This document shows, piece by piece, positions 1 to 25,479 of a DNA stretch of 64,000 nt (positions within the stretch are counted from its first letter, which is position 1; every line of letters begins with the position of its first letter). This stretch comes from Mugil cephalus. Lineage: Eukaryota; Chordata; Actinopteri; Mugiliformes; Mugilidae. A program made the position numbers and the translations under genes. The notes below the pieces were generated by a model. That model searched no databases. It was given only the letters and a program-made list of their open reading frames with translations, and was not told the origin of the DNA. The DNA lies in the NCBI RefSeq assembly GCF_022458985.1, contig NC_061773.1, forward strand, positions 3,912,001-3,976,000, in the 5' to 3' direction.

Positions 1-13616
<13,616 letters not shown>

Positions 13617-13810
13617 AGATCAGCACAAGTTCTTTTGCCGAGCATTGTAAACAGAGTTATATAATCACTAGTCCTGAATCAGGTGTCTCAGCTATCGAAG
13701 AGGTCAGACAGACGACCGTGCTGACTTTGTTGTCCTCAAAGTGCTGTGAGTACAATGTCCCAATTATTTCATTTTGTTCTTTGACTCGTAGCAATTTTAA
13801 ATGAGATGCC

Positions 13811-13962
13811 AATAAAGTCGCATATATCCCTTGTTTTTGAAGATTCTACTTGCAACAATGGAGTAAATTATAGTAAATCTGTTAAATGTAATATATACAA
13901 GAAGTTTTTAACGTAGATTCTGGTGAACCGGTTTGTGCTTTCTTGTAATTTATGTAAATAAA
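13811..13962 (+). terminator. grm2 polyadenylation signals (two AATAAA)
   Basis: Two canonical AATAAA hexamers lie at 13811-13816 and 13957-13962, about 195 and 340 bases after the grm2 stop codon. Either could set the 3' end. No other gene on this strand ends nearby. Confidence 0.55.
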
Positions 13963-15750
13963 ATGTGTTTTTTATTAATACCACAATGACTTCAAGCCTG
14001 TTTCTTTTTGCGTTATCATGTACATATTCCAGATGATAACATAATATGCCGTAAGACAATAATTCACTTAGCTTGACACTGGAAAAACTAAACACACCTA
14101 CAGCCTACTGTTGCATCTACTAAATATCTATAATAAACTAAATTGAGCGCACGCTTACACTATATTGCTTTTCAGACTAAAACTAAAACTTGTACAAGGA
14201 TCGAACTACGCAAAGTAATCTGGGGCTTCAGCATGTCAATATAAGGAGCTGAAAAATCAAACATCAACCCTGCAATAAATGTATACAGTAGTCAAGTTAC
14301 TATGTTCTGACTATTTTAAATATACGATTATGTTGTTGCACATTAAACATGCACTCAATTGCTGTTTAAATCTACACTACCCAATATTTAACATCTTAAA
14401 TCTGTGCCATCTGCCTAGACCAAACAGTCTCTAAAATGAAAATTACCACCACAAATATCATCTGCTGATATGGGATAATATCCACCACAGAGGGTTTAGG
14501 AATGCACATAGCAGTCAGTGGCCCAGAATAACAGAGCCTTATGATTTGGAAAATACATCCATGATTTAACACTGCCACCTTGTGTCCACCTTTTTTTTAA
14601 ACTTGATTTGAGCAACATGTTGGCAGCGATATAGTATTTCAGTGCGGAGGAAGTGGACATAAAATTGCAGCTCTGTCCTTGCTGTGGATAAGGATGCCGG
14701 CTTAAAGGGTGATAAAAGACTTTTCAAATAATTATTTAGGTAAGCAGAAAAATTATTTAAAGTTCATCTTATTTTGTAAAATGGCAATTTTGAGACAAGT
14801 TTTATTGTTATTGACACTATATAAATGGAATTTAATTGAAATGAATTGGATTCATTACCTAGTTGTATGCAGCAGTCTTAGTAAACTCATTTGTCTGAAT
14901 TAAAAGTCAATAGGCAAATATAGGCTTTATCATGTTGAGCTTCAGTTAAAAATCCAAAATGTCTTTTAGACCTGGAAAAAAGGATACACAGCACTACCTG
15001 GCTGCACAACAGTAAATAAATAAATAAAAATACTTGTTAATCGTTAAAGAACTTTTGAGGTTGATGGATATGTGACTATGAGATTATTAGGAATTTTACA
15101 ATAGGTCAACTGTGAAACTAAAGTCTAAAGGAATTCATTGTAATAACAGTTATATATTTTCCAAATACCTTATACACTGAATAAATGCACAGTTTTGTCT
15201 CACTTGCCACTTCATTAGGTACAATGGTGTATAATGATAATGACTTAAGTCTAATATAACAGTCCTGCGCTAAAATTTGTCTTCAAGAAGTATATGTTCA
15301 GTATTTGTTTTAAATAACAGAGAGAGGCTGTGGTTTGTCATATAATTGAACTGCATTGTGTTGTATCGACACGTTTCTGAAAACCCCGTTTTAGTCAGTG
15401 GTTTAGACCAAATAACAAAAATGCTTTAGTGTTTCATTCAATATAGTTTAAGAGCACCACAAACTACACCCTTCAAAATGATTACACATTAAAAATGTAA
15501 AAGGATCACCTTCCTTATGGTGTTTCAGTATAAATTGAATATTATAGCATCATGTCAGGACTGTAGGGACCATAGACTGTATAAAACAAAAAAAATAGGA
15601 CTTTTATATCAGAATTAATTTATTTTCACTGTTGTACCTGATGTTTTTTTTTGTTTAGTTTTTTACACTTTTCATTTTTTTTTTGTTTATTTGTTTTTTT
15701 GTTTTTGTATACTTTTGTTTTTATTGAGTTTTCTTGAGAATAAACAAATA

Positions 15751-16488
15751 CACTATGTTGCCAAAAGTATTCATTTCCACACATGTATAAGATGAAGCAC
15801 CCAGGCATGCAGACAAAGAATATGTCACTCTCAGGAGCTCAGTGAATTCCAGGGTGGTACTGTGATACCACCTGCGCACTAAGTAACAACTTAATATTCC
15901 ACAGTCAGCTGTCAGTGGTATTATAACAAAGTGGAAGTGACTGGGAACGAAACCAACTCAGACATGAAGTGGCCACGTAAAATGACAGAGCAGGGTCAGT
16001 GGCTAATGAGACGAATAGCGCGCAGAGGTCACCAACTTTCTGCAGAGTTAATGGCTACAGACCACGAAACTTCATGTGGCCTTCAGGTTAGCTCAAGAAC
16101 AGTGCATATAGAGCTTCATTGAAAAGGTTTCAATGGCTGTACAGCTGCATCCAAGCCAAACATTACCACATGCAATGCAAAGCATCAGATGTAGTGGTGT
16201 AAAGCACACCGTCACTTGATTCTAGAGCAATCTGATGGACCTATCTGGATTTGGTGGTTGCCATGAGAACGGTACTTGTCCAACTTGTCCATAAAGGTCC
16301 ATAAAGACATGGATGAGTGAGTTTGGTGTGGAAGAACTGGACTGCTCTTCTGGAAGAATGGTCAAAAGTTCCCATAAACACACTCCTAAACCTTGTGGAA
16401 AGCCTTCCCACAAGGGTTGAAGCTGTTTTAGCTGTAAAGGGGGGTGACGTCAGATGGCAGACGACTGAATACTGCTGACAATATTGTG
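15751..16488 (+). mobile_element. Internally deleted Tc1-like DNA transposon remnant
   Basis: The left end (cactatgttgccaaaagtat) and right end (gaatactgctgacaatattg, then tg) are inverted copies of each other with about 5 mismatches in 22 bases. Each is flanked by TA, the target-site duplication of Tc1/mariner elements. Between them are recognisable pieces of a fish Tc1-like transposase gene on the + strand: the helix-turn-helix region around 15930-16125, a piece around 16225-16280, and the C-terminal end around 16290-16450. The element is 738 bp, whereas full-length relatives are about 1.6 kb. Large internal deletions and stop codons make it a dead, non-autonomous copy. Family assignment rests on remembered consensus sequence. 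Confidence 0.85.
15931..16122 (+). pseudogene. Tc1-like transposase N-terminal fragment
   Basis: A 63-residue open frame inside the deleted element. It corresponds to the DNA-binding helix-turn-helix region of a Tc1-like transposase (conserved pieces include KMTEQG, RRIARRG and SSRTVH). The catalytic DDE core is missing, and no continuous frame joins it to the C-terminal fragment downstream, so it cannot encode a working enzyme. Confidence 0.7.
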
Positions 16489-16565
16489 TAGGGTACTTAT
16501 TCAAAATGTATTTGACCAATTCAAAGCTTTCCCTGACAAATAATATTAATGATAATATAAACAAT

Positions 16566-16622
16566 AATGATTACAATAATTTAGCTGTATAAACTATTTA
16601 CAGCCAAATCATTGTAATTATT
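16566..16622. repeat. AT-rich foldback (24-bp arms)
   Basis: Arms 16566-16589 and 16599-16622 are inverted copies with 3 mismatches in 24 positions, separated by a 9-base loop. The foldback lies about 80 bases beyond the deleted Tc1-like element. It may be a fragment of another small element or a chance AT-rich structure. Confidence 0.6.
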
Positions 16623-16870
16623 ATTAATAATAATATTTAATTAGAAAGCACAAAAAAAAATCCAAAACAAAAGTAAACGTGACCAGCCATGGTTGTAGAG
16701 ATTTTTGTTTTGTCAATGGTGGTTGTGCATCATGGAACGGAAACGATTTCAATAAGCAAATCTAAAACCAAACATTTGTAGAAATAATCGTGATTTATAT
16801 ATACACGCCATTGACATATTCGTGAACCTAAACAAAAAGTGTATTTAATTTGTTTCGGCCCTTCTGACTC

Positions 16871-17095
16871 TTCATACCGGTGTCATCTAGCTAGGTGGCG
16901 GTGTAGCCTTTAGCCCAGCGGAGGAACAGAAGGAGCCTGACAGTCGAGCTCCGCCTCTTCCTCTCACTGTAAAGTCACTGTAAACTTACCAGAGAATCAT
17001 CTCGGTCTGTCAGCTGCAGCCACTTGTCTGCCTCACACTTTGAAGACGCCTAATCTTTCGGTCTGCTGCTAACGTCTCTTCTTGCTTATTAAACG
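16871..17095 (+). promoter_or_regulatory. Probable parp3 promoter and non-coding first exon
   Basis: Base composition turns from AT-rich to GC- and CpG-containing around 16890-17090. A strong donor (gtgagt) follows 17095, and a pyrimidine-ended acceptor (gagtgcag) precedes 17386, only 16 bases before the parp3 ATG. This pattern indicates a short untranslated first exon ending at 17095. The exact start site is not visible. Confidence 0.45.
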
Positions 17096-17401
17096 GTGAG
17101 TTTCCAGCCGAGATAAATAAATCTCGGCATAAACACGGCGGAGGGCGGAGTCTCTTTTAGCTATCTTTCTCTAAATACATTATAATACATTTTGTGTTAA
17201 TTATTACTACAGCATATTGAAGGACAGTTAGTCAGTGAGAAGTGGATGTGATGAAACTCATCGCCACTTTGTTTTGATGGACAGGCAGAGAGACAGAGAG
17301 AGAGAGCTTCGTAGCCAGCATGTCTCAACTTGTCCCGGGTCTGTGCCCACACACTCACCAACACTGCAAGTTTGTTTGAGTGCAGGTCAGGCAGCAGGAA
17401 C

Positions 17402-20400
17402 ATGGCACCAAAGAGGCGCGCTGCATCTGCTGCAAAGGCAGGTGGAAAGAAAGTCAAAGAGGAGCCTGAGACGTCAAAGCCCAAAGATGCCTTCACCTCT
17501 GCCAAAGAGGCCCTCCTGGCTGCGGGGCCACAGGTCAAAAGCAAGAGGAAGGTGGATGAGCACTGTCCACTGTCATCTTCTGCAGAGGTATGAAGCCCTA
17601 TGACACTGTCTGGGGTTTTACATTTATTTGATACATTTGCACTATTGTTTACTGTTTAACCCTTTATAGGGCACTCATTGAAGTACTTGGATTTTTTTTT
17701 TTTATTATTATTTTCATGGAGAAAATCAAGATTATATAGTTTCTTGCCCTTAAGTGGTAAACTTCAGGGTCACATTGTCAAATTGGCACTTGTCAACATT
17801 ATCATAATAGGCAATGTTAGACCACTTCTTCATGGTACCTAATGAAGCAGTTATACTCAGTGTTCATGCATGATGAGGATTAGATCCGAGAATGTTTCCT
17901 TGATCTTCACTGACTGACTGAATGAAAACCACATCTTTCTAAACCTCACTGAGAGGCACGGGGACACAATGTTTCCGATCTAGAGAGCTGCCAAACCATA
18001 CACCAGACCATGACAATAAAATGATTAAAATAGTTCTAATAATATTATTGTTGTTGTTGCTGTTGTTAAATAATTTAATATATGAAAACTGATTCTGATA
18101 ACTGTTCTGCCCCTGCCAGGTCCACGAGGACTATGACTGCATGCTTAACCAGACAAATGTTGGACATAACAATAACAAGTTTTATGTCATTCAAGTTATT
18201 AAAGACAAAAAGAAATACTACTCTTGGAACAGATGGGGTAGAGTGGTAAGTTTGTCCCACAATAGATTTCCGTTAGTAAAACTCAACTCTTTTCTTCTGC
18301 TCTGCTTTATTATTCTTAAATGTGTATCATAACCAGATTGTAATTAACTGATTCTTGTTAATTTGATATAAATTTGACACCGCTCACACAATGTGAAGAT
18401 ACATCTGTATTTGTGTATAAATACATGAATTGTTTTAACAAATAGCACTATTAACATGTGTGGTATTATTTGATATTATGTGGTAGTTTTGCACCTACTG
18501 CTCATGTTACCGTGATTCTTTATATGAAGCAAGTTTTCCTCTCTGTTGTTACATGTTTGAATTCAGGGAGAACAGGGACAACACAAACTGAACCCTTTTG
18601 ATGGGTATGAGAAAGCTGTTAAGGACTTTGAGAAAAAGTTTAAGGACAAGACAAAGAACAACTGGAGCGACCGGGAGAATTTTGTGTCCCACTCTGGGAA
18701 GTACACCTTAATAGAGGTGGATGGAGAGCAGGATGCTGAAGTCAAGGTAATTTAAGTGCGCGTGTTTCACTGGAACAAGGAGTGTGGATATGAAATGGGA
18801 AATTATTTTAAATACAAATTCTCTCTGTGGGTTCACTCTGGCAGGTGGACACTGTTGACGGAAAGGCAGTTAGAGTCACTAAGAATGTCCTCCCTTGCAC
18901 ACTCGACGACGCTACAAAGGACCTCATCGCACTCATTTTCAGCAATGACATGTTCAAAGAGGCGATGGAATGTATGAATTTAGGTGGGTGTGTCTCAGTT
19001 TAGAAACAGGTTCATGTAGTTTGCAAAGGCTCCGTGGGCTTAAAATGCCAGCTCCGAGCTCCTCTGTGTAACTTTCATAAAATTGGAACCAAATCAACTC
19101 CAGTATGATATGTAAATGACTAACCACTGTTACAACCAAAGGGTAAAGTCTGCGTTTACACTTGTCTTATCTTCACAGGTTAAACATACCTTGATTAGTG
19201 TCTTGTTGACACAATTGTTGTCATTATGTCTTTTTTTTCTTACTTTTAAAAGCAGTTGTGGTGGGGGGGAAGTTTTTGCCTTAAAATAAACTAATTGAAC
19301 ATTTTGAGATGCATTTCTTAGCAAAAACAAAGAAGACATGAAGTAATAGTGTAATTGGGATTTGTGTTTTTGCGTTTATGGTGTTATACAGACATCAAAA
19401 AGATGCCTTTGGGCAAGCTCAGTAAGTTACAGATTGCAAAGGGCTTTGAGGTTTTGGAGGAGATCGAGGCAGCTCTAAACCAAAACTGCAAATCAAAGCA
19501 CCTGGAAGAACTTTCCTCGAAGTTCTTTACCGCAATCCCACACAACTTTGGCAGGACCAGGCCACCAGTCATTGACGACAAAGAGATCGTGGAGAAAAAG
19601 AAGGAGATGCTCATGGTGAGATATTTATTTTTTTACTTTGATTATGAGTGAGCTGTTTGTCTATGTTTGTCAGTGCTAAAGTTGTTTCCCTTGTACTCTG
19701 CGAAGGTGTTGGCTGACATCGAGCTTGCCCAGACTCTGAAGTCAGAGACTGAGAAGGCTCAGGATGAGATGATCGAAACAGTTCCTCATCCACACGACCA
19801 AGACTACAATTCTCTCAAGTGCAGGCTCACTCTGATGGACAAAGACACGGACGTGTTCAAGGTACTTTATCTTTAGTCATAAGTGATAAAAGCCTTGTTC
19901 AGTTCAGTTTTGTTTATATAATGTCAGAAACACAAATTTCCTCAAGATGTTTTTTTTTGTACTCCAGTATTGCACCAGTATTTGTTGTTTAATTTCGTAT
20001 GGTTTTTGAAGATCATTGAAAAATACCTCAAGGAGACTTCAGATGGCCATTACAAACCAAAAATCATCAATGTTTGGGAAGTCGACCGAGAGAAAGAGGT
20101 AAGCATTAGCTAGTTACAGTGTTAAATGCTGTAATGAAGACCAAAGAAGTGCTGTGACCTGACACATGAGTTTCACATTGCAGGGAGATCGCTTTAGCGA
20201 GAATGACAGTTTGGAGAACCGCCGTCTGCTGTGGCATGGTACGAACATAGCGGTGGTGGCAGCCATATTGAAGAGCGGTCTGAGGATAATGCCCCACTCA
20301 GGAGGCCGTGTTGGTCGTGGCATCTATTTTGCGTCTGAAAACGTAAAGTCTGCAGGTTATGGTGAGTCCATAGAAATAGTGGTTCAAGAAAATAACACAT

Positions 20401-21398
20401 GAAACTATTACAATTATAATATCGTATTTGAATCCCTTTGCTCTATGTATTTTTAGTACGTCCATCTAAAAACACTGGAGTGATGTTTCTGAGTGAGGTG
20501 GCCCTTGGAAAAGAGTACACCATTACCAAAGACACCCCTAATTTGAAGGCGGCTCCGGCAGGCTATGATAGTGTGGTGGCACGAGGCAATGTGGAACCAG
20601 GTAGAGTATTGCCACAGTTTTGTGATTATTACAACCTGCTATCAGATTCACTGTCAGTATATTTACAGAGCCACAAGTTTCACTCAGAGCCTTCTGTTTT
20701 ATCCTAATTTAACAATTCTGAATGGTTTTGTGATGGTATGCAATTTTTCATTTTTGTTTGAGCCTTATTTTTATGCATTATGACCCATAACATAAACGTC
20801 TTGAGTGCAAAGTCCCACCCCTGCCTACATGGATTCACAGGAGCCACTAAAGCTTCAGCTGTTCCCAGTGGCAATCAGCTCTTCTTGCTCACTGCAGAGA
20901 ACTACCGCTTAGGGCTGGCTAGTTCACAAAAGACACATCTCTAGTCACATATAAAACAAGAACAGCCTTCAGTGTGTGCCCTCTGAATTTAATGGTTTTG
21001 TTTAATTTGTTGCTGACATGCAGCCAGTCAGGGAGGTCCATCTCACTGACTTGTACCGCTGCTCTAACCTTAACACGCTAAATCGTCTGGCAACAGGGTA
21101 CCGATTAGTACAAGGGCTGCAGTGCACTGCATTTTTAATTTGAAATAAATTTCCACTTGGCACATGAAAGCATTTGAGAACCACTACGTTACTTTTACTG
21201 TTGTTCACTCTTGTGTTGTTAGATCCCACCAAGGACGTCTTCATCACCCTGGACGAAAAGGAGGTTGCCGTGCCTCAGGGTAAGGCCATAAAACAGCCCC
21301 AGTTTTCAAAGAGCCACTTCTACAACAGTGAATATCTCATCTACAAAGAAAGCCAGTGTCGCCTTCGCTACCTGCTGGAGCTGAACATGAAATGTTGA
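17402..21398 (+). CDS. parp3: Poly(ADP-ribose) polymerase 3 (mono-ADP-ribosyltransferase, DNA-damage response)
   Basis: Nuclear enzyme that transfers ADP-ribose from NAD+ to target proteins and DNA ends at strand breaks. Coding exons: 17402-17587, 18120-18245, 18567-18746, 18845-18983, 19392-19615, 19706-19861, 20012-20098, 20184-20361, 20457-20600, 21223-21398. All junctions are GT-AG and in phase. The product is 531 residues, close to the human 533. Order: Lys-rich N-terminus (1-60), WGR domain (about 60-165, with WNRWGRV), helical regulatory domain (about 185-320), ADP-ribosyltransferase domain to the end. The catalytic triad is intact: His384 in LLWHGTN, Tyr414 in GRGIYFASEN, Glu516 in YKESQCRLRYLL. 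The MAPK start matches human PARP3; an upstream in-frame extension to about 17330 lacks an ATG. The loop after SAGY is a few residues shorter than in human. The neighbour gpr62 is also next to PARP3 in human. Confidence 0.97.
20601..21222 (+). other. Last parp3 intron (largest in the 3' half)
   Basis: Intron of 622 bases between exons 9 and 10 (donor gtagag, acceptor ttgttag), with a split Asp codon. I recognise no repeat or gene in it. Confidence 0.85.
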
Positions 21399-23400
21399 GT
21401 CAAGTGAAAGAAAGAATAACGTGCTTTGACATCCTCTTTTTTATTTTTTGTTTTTCTTGATGAGGTATATGGCTTCCTGCGACGCTTAGGTTTGCTGTTG
21501 CCCCCTATAATATGCTTATGTTCTTTATTGTTCGGGTAATTGTGGAGAAGTCGTGACTCATTCTCTTCTGTGCCTTATTTCATTTGTCATAAGCCCTATT
21601 CACACGAGATGAGTTTTAACTGGACCTCCATTCATTTATAATAATCACAGAGGTCGTCTTCGTGCAAATCGTCCATGTTGGTGATTTGTAAAGTAAAATT
21701 ACACTGCAAATTACCTTCCATAATTCTTGTAACACAAAGGTCCTCTGATAAAACTAATCGAGAGCGAATCAATGTCTCTGTGATTAAGATGTGAGTTTTT
21801 ACTTTTTTGCGACACCTGTTTGATTTGAAGCTTATTTCTGCCTCTTGTCGCTTAAGAATAATGAAGGATGAGCTATAAATCAAAGTTTGGACAGATGTTA
21901 GAGCACGAAGTCGAGATATCGCTGAACTGTTCATCCCGTTTAGATAATTAAATCAATCATCAATGTGTTGGAGCTGATTTAAATATCGTTAGTCTTTCTT
22001 CCTCGGGATAAATAGTATCAAATATGTAGTTTTATTATCCATTATAATTTGCAAAGTAATTATAACGGTCTCTGACACGCAGTAGAATGAGGTGGAAAGT
22101 AGCAGAGCCATAACAATAGAATGTGAATTAGATAAAAAAAAAAAAAAAAGTTTATCCCGTGTGAATACACCACATGAAACACAGATGTAGAGGCTAATAT
22201 CTGAATCACAGGACGTCCTCAGGTAAAACTTATCGCGTGCGAAGAGGGCTATACTGCACGTGGTTGCTGCATGCTTTTGCACTTTATGAAGACATTTTAC
22301 ATGATAAGAATAGTATAGAGGCAAAAGTGCTATCTGTGCACATACACGTTTACAGAAGTATAACGTTCAAGTTGTGGCTAATGTAGAAATTGTTGCAGAT
22401 TTTCTGGAGCTGTAAGAAAGACTACTAAGAAATGTCATATGTAAGTCATGAATAGCTTTGCCTTTCCACAGTAGGTGTCAGTAATGAGCACCCCTTGTTT
22501 AAAACATTTTTTGCATTATGATATTGAAGCTGTGATTAGTAAATAAACTGAAGAGCCTCTCAAATCTGTTGCAGTGTCTTTGCTTTTCCTTTGGAGACTT
22601 TTATCATTGCATATATGCTTTATTGTATGTATCTATGTATTGCACCTGCCATGATGATGGTTTTATATTTAATTGGAACGGTAAACTCAAAACAGCATAT
22701 AGCTGTTGTCTTTATTTTTGAAGTTCCTGATACATAAAAGAGAAATGAAAATTTCTGATTGCTCAGACACTATTATCAGATTAGAATGCCTTCTGGGCTG
22801 GATGTCACAATATTTAAAAAGGACTAGATCAGACAAGGTATGTGTACCTTTACTGATTCCCTGTTCCTGTCCTCCAGGGCAATACAACTGCACCTCAAGA
22901 AAGAAATTTACCACAGAAAAGTAACATCCTCAAAAGAAGAGACACAATTTGAACAACACAATATGTGGAACAAAAAAAAAAAAAAAAACACCAAATAACA
23001 GAGATCTGTGCGTACATGCTGTACATGTGCCTGGATACAGTTGCTATGCATGCAATGCCCATCCTAGTTAACTATAGATCAAAAAAGTGGCAGTTGAAAA
23101 GGGTGGCATTTAGGACCCAGGGAAGGCCGAGCTCCAGCAGGAGACAGTAGAATGTGTGTCTATTTGAAAAGGCAAAAAAAAAGAAAAAACACCAGTGCAC
23201 ACAATCAGACAAAACAATGTGTGACAGTCACTGCCATACACAGGACAGGACAGTGAGGGTGAGGATGCTGCAGGAGGAGGGGTGAGGAGAGAGAAGAAGC
23301 AGGCATCATTTTACATCAAAGACCATCATGGAAGCAGTGATCGTCTCCTATTTAATTGATAGTATTTATGTATGATAACTTGGAACAGAGCTGTGAGCGA
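21399..23400. other. parp3-gpr62 spacer
   Basis: Holds the parp3 3' UTR; a canonical AATAAA at 22542-22547 is about 1.1 kb past the stop. Short A runs occur at about 22135-22149 and 22972-22988. A purine-rich stretch at about 23244-23300 may belong to the gpr62 promoter or 5' UTR. No exon is visible. Confidence 0.6.
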
Positions 23401-23485
23401 CTTCTGACTGGAGCCTTTATGAACAACATGTAGGCAGGAGCTTTTTTTCAGATCAGACATCTGGTTGACCTATCTGGTTTGAACT

Positions 23486-24187
23486 ATGCCCACAAAGAGA
23501 GATGTGATCATGGGTAAGTAGCATCATGTATAATATGTTTTTTTTTTATTTGTTTGTTTTGTTTGTTTTTTGTTGTTGTTTTGTTTTTTTGCCTTTTGCT
23601 GCACATGTCTTTGTATTTGGGAATAACAATCTAGATCAAACTTTACTTTTTTTCAGCAACCAAACCAAATGTTTTACACATATTTATGCAATTATGAAAG
23701 ACACTGACTTATTCTCTTATTTGAAAAAAAATATATGTATATATATCCTGACTATAAAGAAATTGATCCTTAAAAAATTATATATATCGCTCACAGCAGA
23801 AAGCTCAGACTACAGAAGGAGTAGGCTGTTTATCATCATGGGTGCTCATACTGAACATAAAAAAGACTCTACCATACTGCATTCAACCGTAAACACATAA
23901 ATTTATCTGCTTTCCTTAAAAATGCACTTTAAGCAACTGTATATATTCCCTTGAAAATCAATTTATTTGCACAGTATTAAATGTATTTTACATCAGTATT
24001 CTAGTATGCTATTCCCACATGTTAAGTTATATTGGTAGAGGAGCTGGCATTGCTTCATAATGGATAGACAAAAGCATTGAACATGTCTTAACTGCCTTAA
24101 AATGTAAGTATTTTCTGTTCTTTCAATGCAGGGCATCCAAATATGAGGACATATGTGGTAAAAATGGAGGACTCTGTGAATGAATGA
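23486..24187 (+). promoter_or_regulatory. Spliced upstream ORF in the gpr62 5' UTR, overlapping the main start
   Basis: A likely 5' UTR exon ends at 23513 before a consensus donor (gtaagt), and the acceptor caatgcag ends at 24131. Joining 23486-23513 to 24132-24187 gives a 27-codon upstream frame. Its ATG has A at -3, and its TGA at 24185-24187 overlaps the first receptor ATG (24184) as ATGA. Such an arrangement can reduce translation or favour re-initiation. The splice sites are seen; the transcript and its effect are inference. Confidence 0.5.
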
Positions 24188-25479
24188 TGGCCGACAAAAC
24201 TGGTCCCATGATCGCCTCTGTGCAAGATCATTCGCTCCCCAATCTTACCACTGCCCCCTGGGAGCTGAATCCTACGGTTCCTGCTGACGTGGGCGTCGTC
24301 ACAAGCTCCCAGTCACAGATCAAAGACCTTTTTGGGTTGTTCTGCATGGTGACTCTGAACCTCATTGCTTTGTTGGCGAATGCTGGTGTGATGGTGGCCA
24401 TTGCTCGTGCTCCTCACCTCAAGAGGTTTGCGTTTGTGTGTCACCTTTGTGCAGTTGACCTTCTGTGCGCCATCCTACTCATGCCTTTGGGTATCATATG
24501 CAGCTCCCCCTTTTTTGGCACCGTGGTGTTTACTGTACTGGAGTGTCAGGTTTACATATTTCTTAATGTTTTCCTTATTTGTATGTCCATTCTCACCATT
24601 GCTGCCATTAGTGTGGAACGTTATTTCTATATTGTACACCCGATGCGTTATGAAGTTAAGATGACCATTAACCTCGCTATTGGTGTCATGCTTCTAATCT
24701 GGATTAAATCACTGATTTTAGCTTTGGTCACACTGTTTGGGTGGCCAGCTTATGGACACCAGAGCTCTATTGCGGCATCTCACTGTTCTCTTCATGCGAG
24801 CCACAGTCGTCTGAGAAGAGTGTTTGCTGTGCTCTTCACTGTGATTTGTTTCCTGGCTCCTGCAGTGGTTATCTTTGCCGTTTACTGTGCGGTATACAAG
24901 GTGGCTCGTTCTGCGGCATTACAGCAAGTCCCTACAGCGCCGACGTGGACAAATGCAAGCCCTGCAAAGGATCGCTCAGACTCCATCAACAGTCAGACTA
25001 CCATGATCACCACAACCCGAACTCTGCCCCAAAGACTATCTCCAGAAAGAGCTTTCAGTGGGGGGAAAGCTGCCATTACTCTGGTGTTCATTGTGGGCCA
25101 GTTCTTGGTTTGTTGGTTGCCATACTTCATCTTCCACCTGCAAATGTCTCTGACTGGCTCCATGCAGAGTCCTGGGGACTTAGAGGAGGCAGTCACCTGG
25201 CTGGCCTACTCCTCCTTTGCCGTCAACCCATTCTTCTATGGCCTGTTGAACAGACAGATCAGGGAGGAGCTGGTAAAGTTTCGACGGTGTTGCTTAAATC
25301 AGCCTGTGGAGTTTGGGGCGTCCAGCCAAGAGGGCTCGCTTCAGGAAAACTTCTTCCAGTTCATCCAGAGAACCACAGGCACAGCAGAAACTCGATCCAG
25401 CTGCGCCAACTCCAGTCCCAGAAACACTATGGACCAGGGAGTTAAAATCCCTGGACAAATACCTGAGGAACACACTTAG
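24184..25479 (+). CDS. gpr62: Orphan class A G-protein-coupled receptor of the GPR61/GPR62 group, probably GPR62
   Basis: A single coding exon for 431 residues with seven hydrophobic helices, a plasma-membrane receptor without known ligand. Motifs: helix 1 ALLANAGVM, helix 2 HLCAVDLLCA, helix 3 end VERYFYIVHPMRYEV (ERY in place of DRY), helix 6 VCWLPYFIFHL, helix 7 NPFFYGLLNRQIREEL (NPxxY-like). The third loop carries a Ser-rich SDSINS patch, and the tail has EGSLQENFFQF and IPGQIPEE. The tail motifs and HPMRYEV resemble human GPR61, but the position next to parp3 matches GPR62. Fish GPR62 may simply have diverged less than the GC-rich mammalian one, so the symbol is probable, not proven. Two adjacent ATGs exist; the second (24187) has the better context (A at -3, G at +4). 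An untranslated exon probably lies upstream. Confidence 0.85.
   Translation: MMADKTGPMIASVQDHSLPNLTTAPWELNPTVPADVGVVTSSQSQIKDLFGLFCMVTLNLIALLANAGVMVAIARAPHLKRFAFVCHLCAVDLLCAILLMPLGIICSSPFFGTVVFTVLECQVYIFLNVFLICMSILTIAAISVERYFYIVHPMRYEVKMTINLAIGVMLLIWIKSLILALVTLFGWPAYGHQSSIAASHCSLHASHSRLRRVFAVLFTVICFLAPAVVIFAVYCAVYKVARSAALQQVPTAPTWTNASPAKDRSDSINSQTTMITTTRTLPQRLSPERAFSGGKAAITLVFIVGQFLVCWLPYFIFHLQMSLTGSMQSPGDLEEAVTWLAYSSFAVNPFFYGLLNRQIREELVKFRRCCLNQPVEFGASSQEGSLQENFFQFIQRTTGTAETRSSCANSSPRNTMDQGVKIPGQIPEEHT

Larger units (their letters stand above)
13617..16870. other. grm2-parp3 spacer
   Basis: Contains the grm2 3' UTR with its polyadenylation signals, AT-rich unique-looking sequence, a T-rich stretch at about 15640-15725, the deleted Tc1-like element at 15751-16488 and a foldback at 16566-16622. 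No exon is visible. In human the gene RRP9 lies head to head with PARP3, but I find no trace of it here. Confidence 0.7.

Noticed and set aside
24741-25445. 234-residue open frame inside gpr62 in another frame
   Set aside because: Shadow frame of the receptor exon; its peptide has no membrane segments or known domain.
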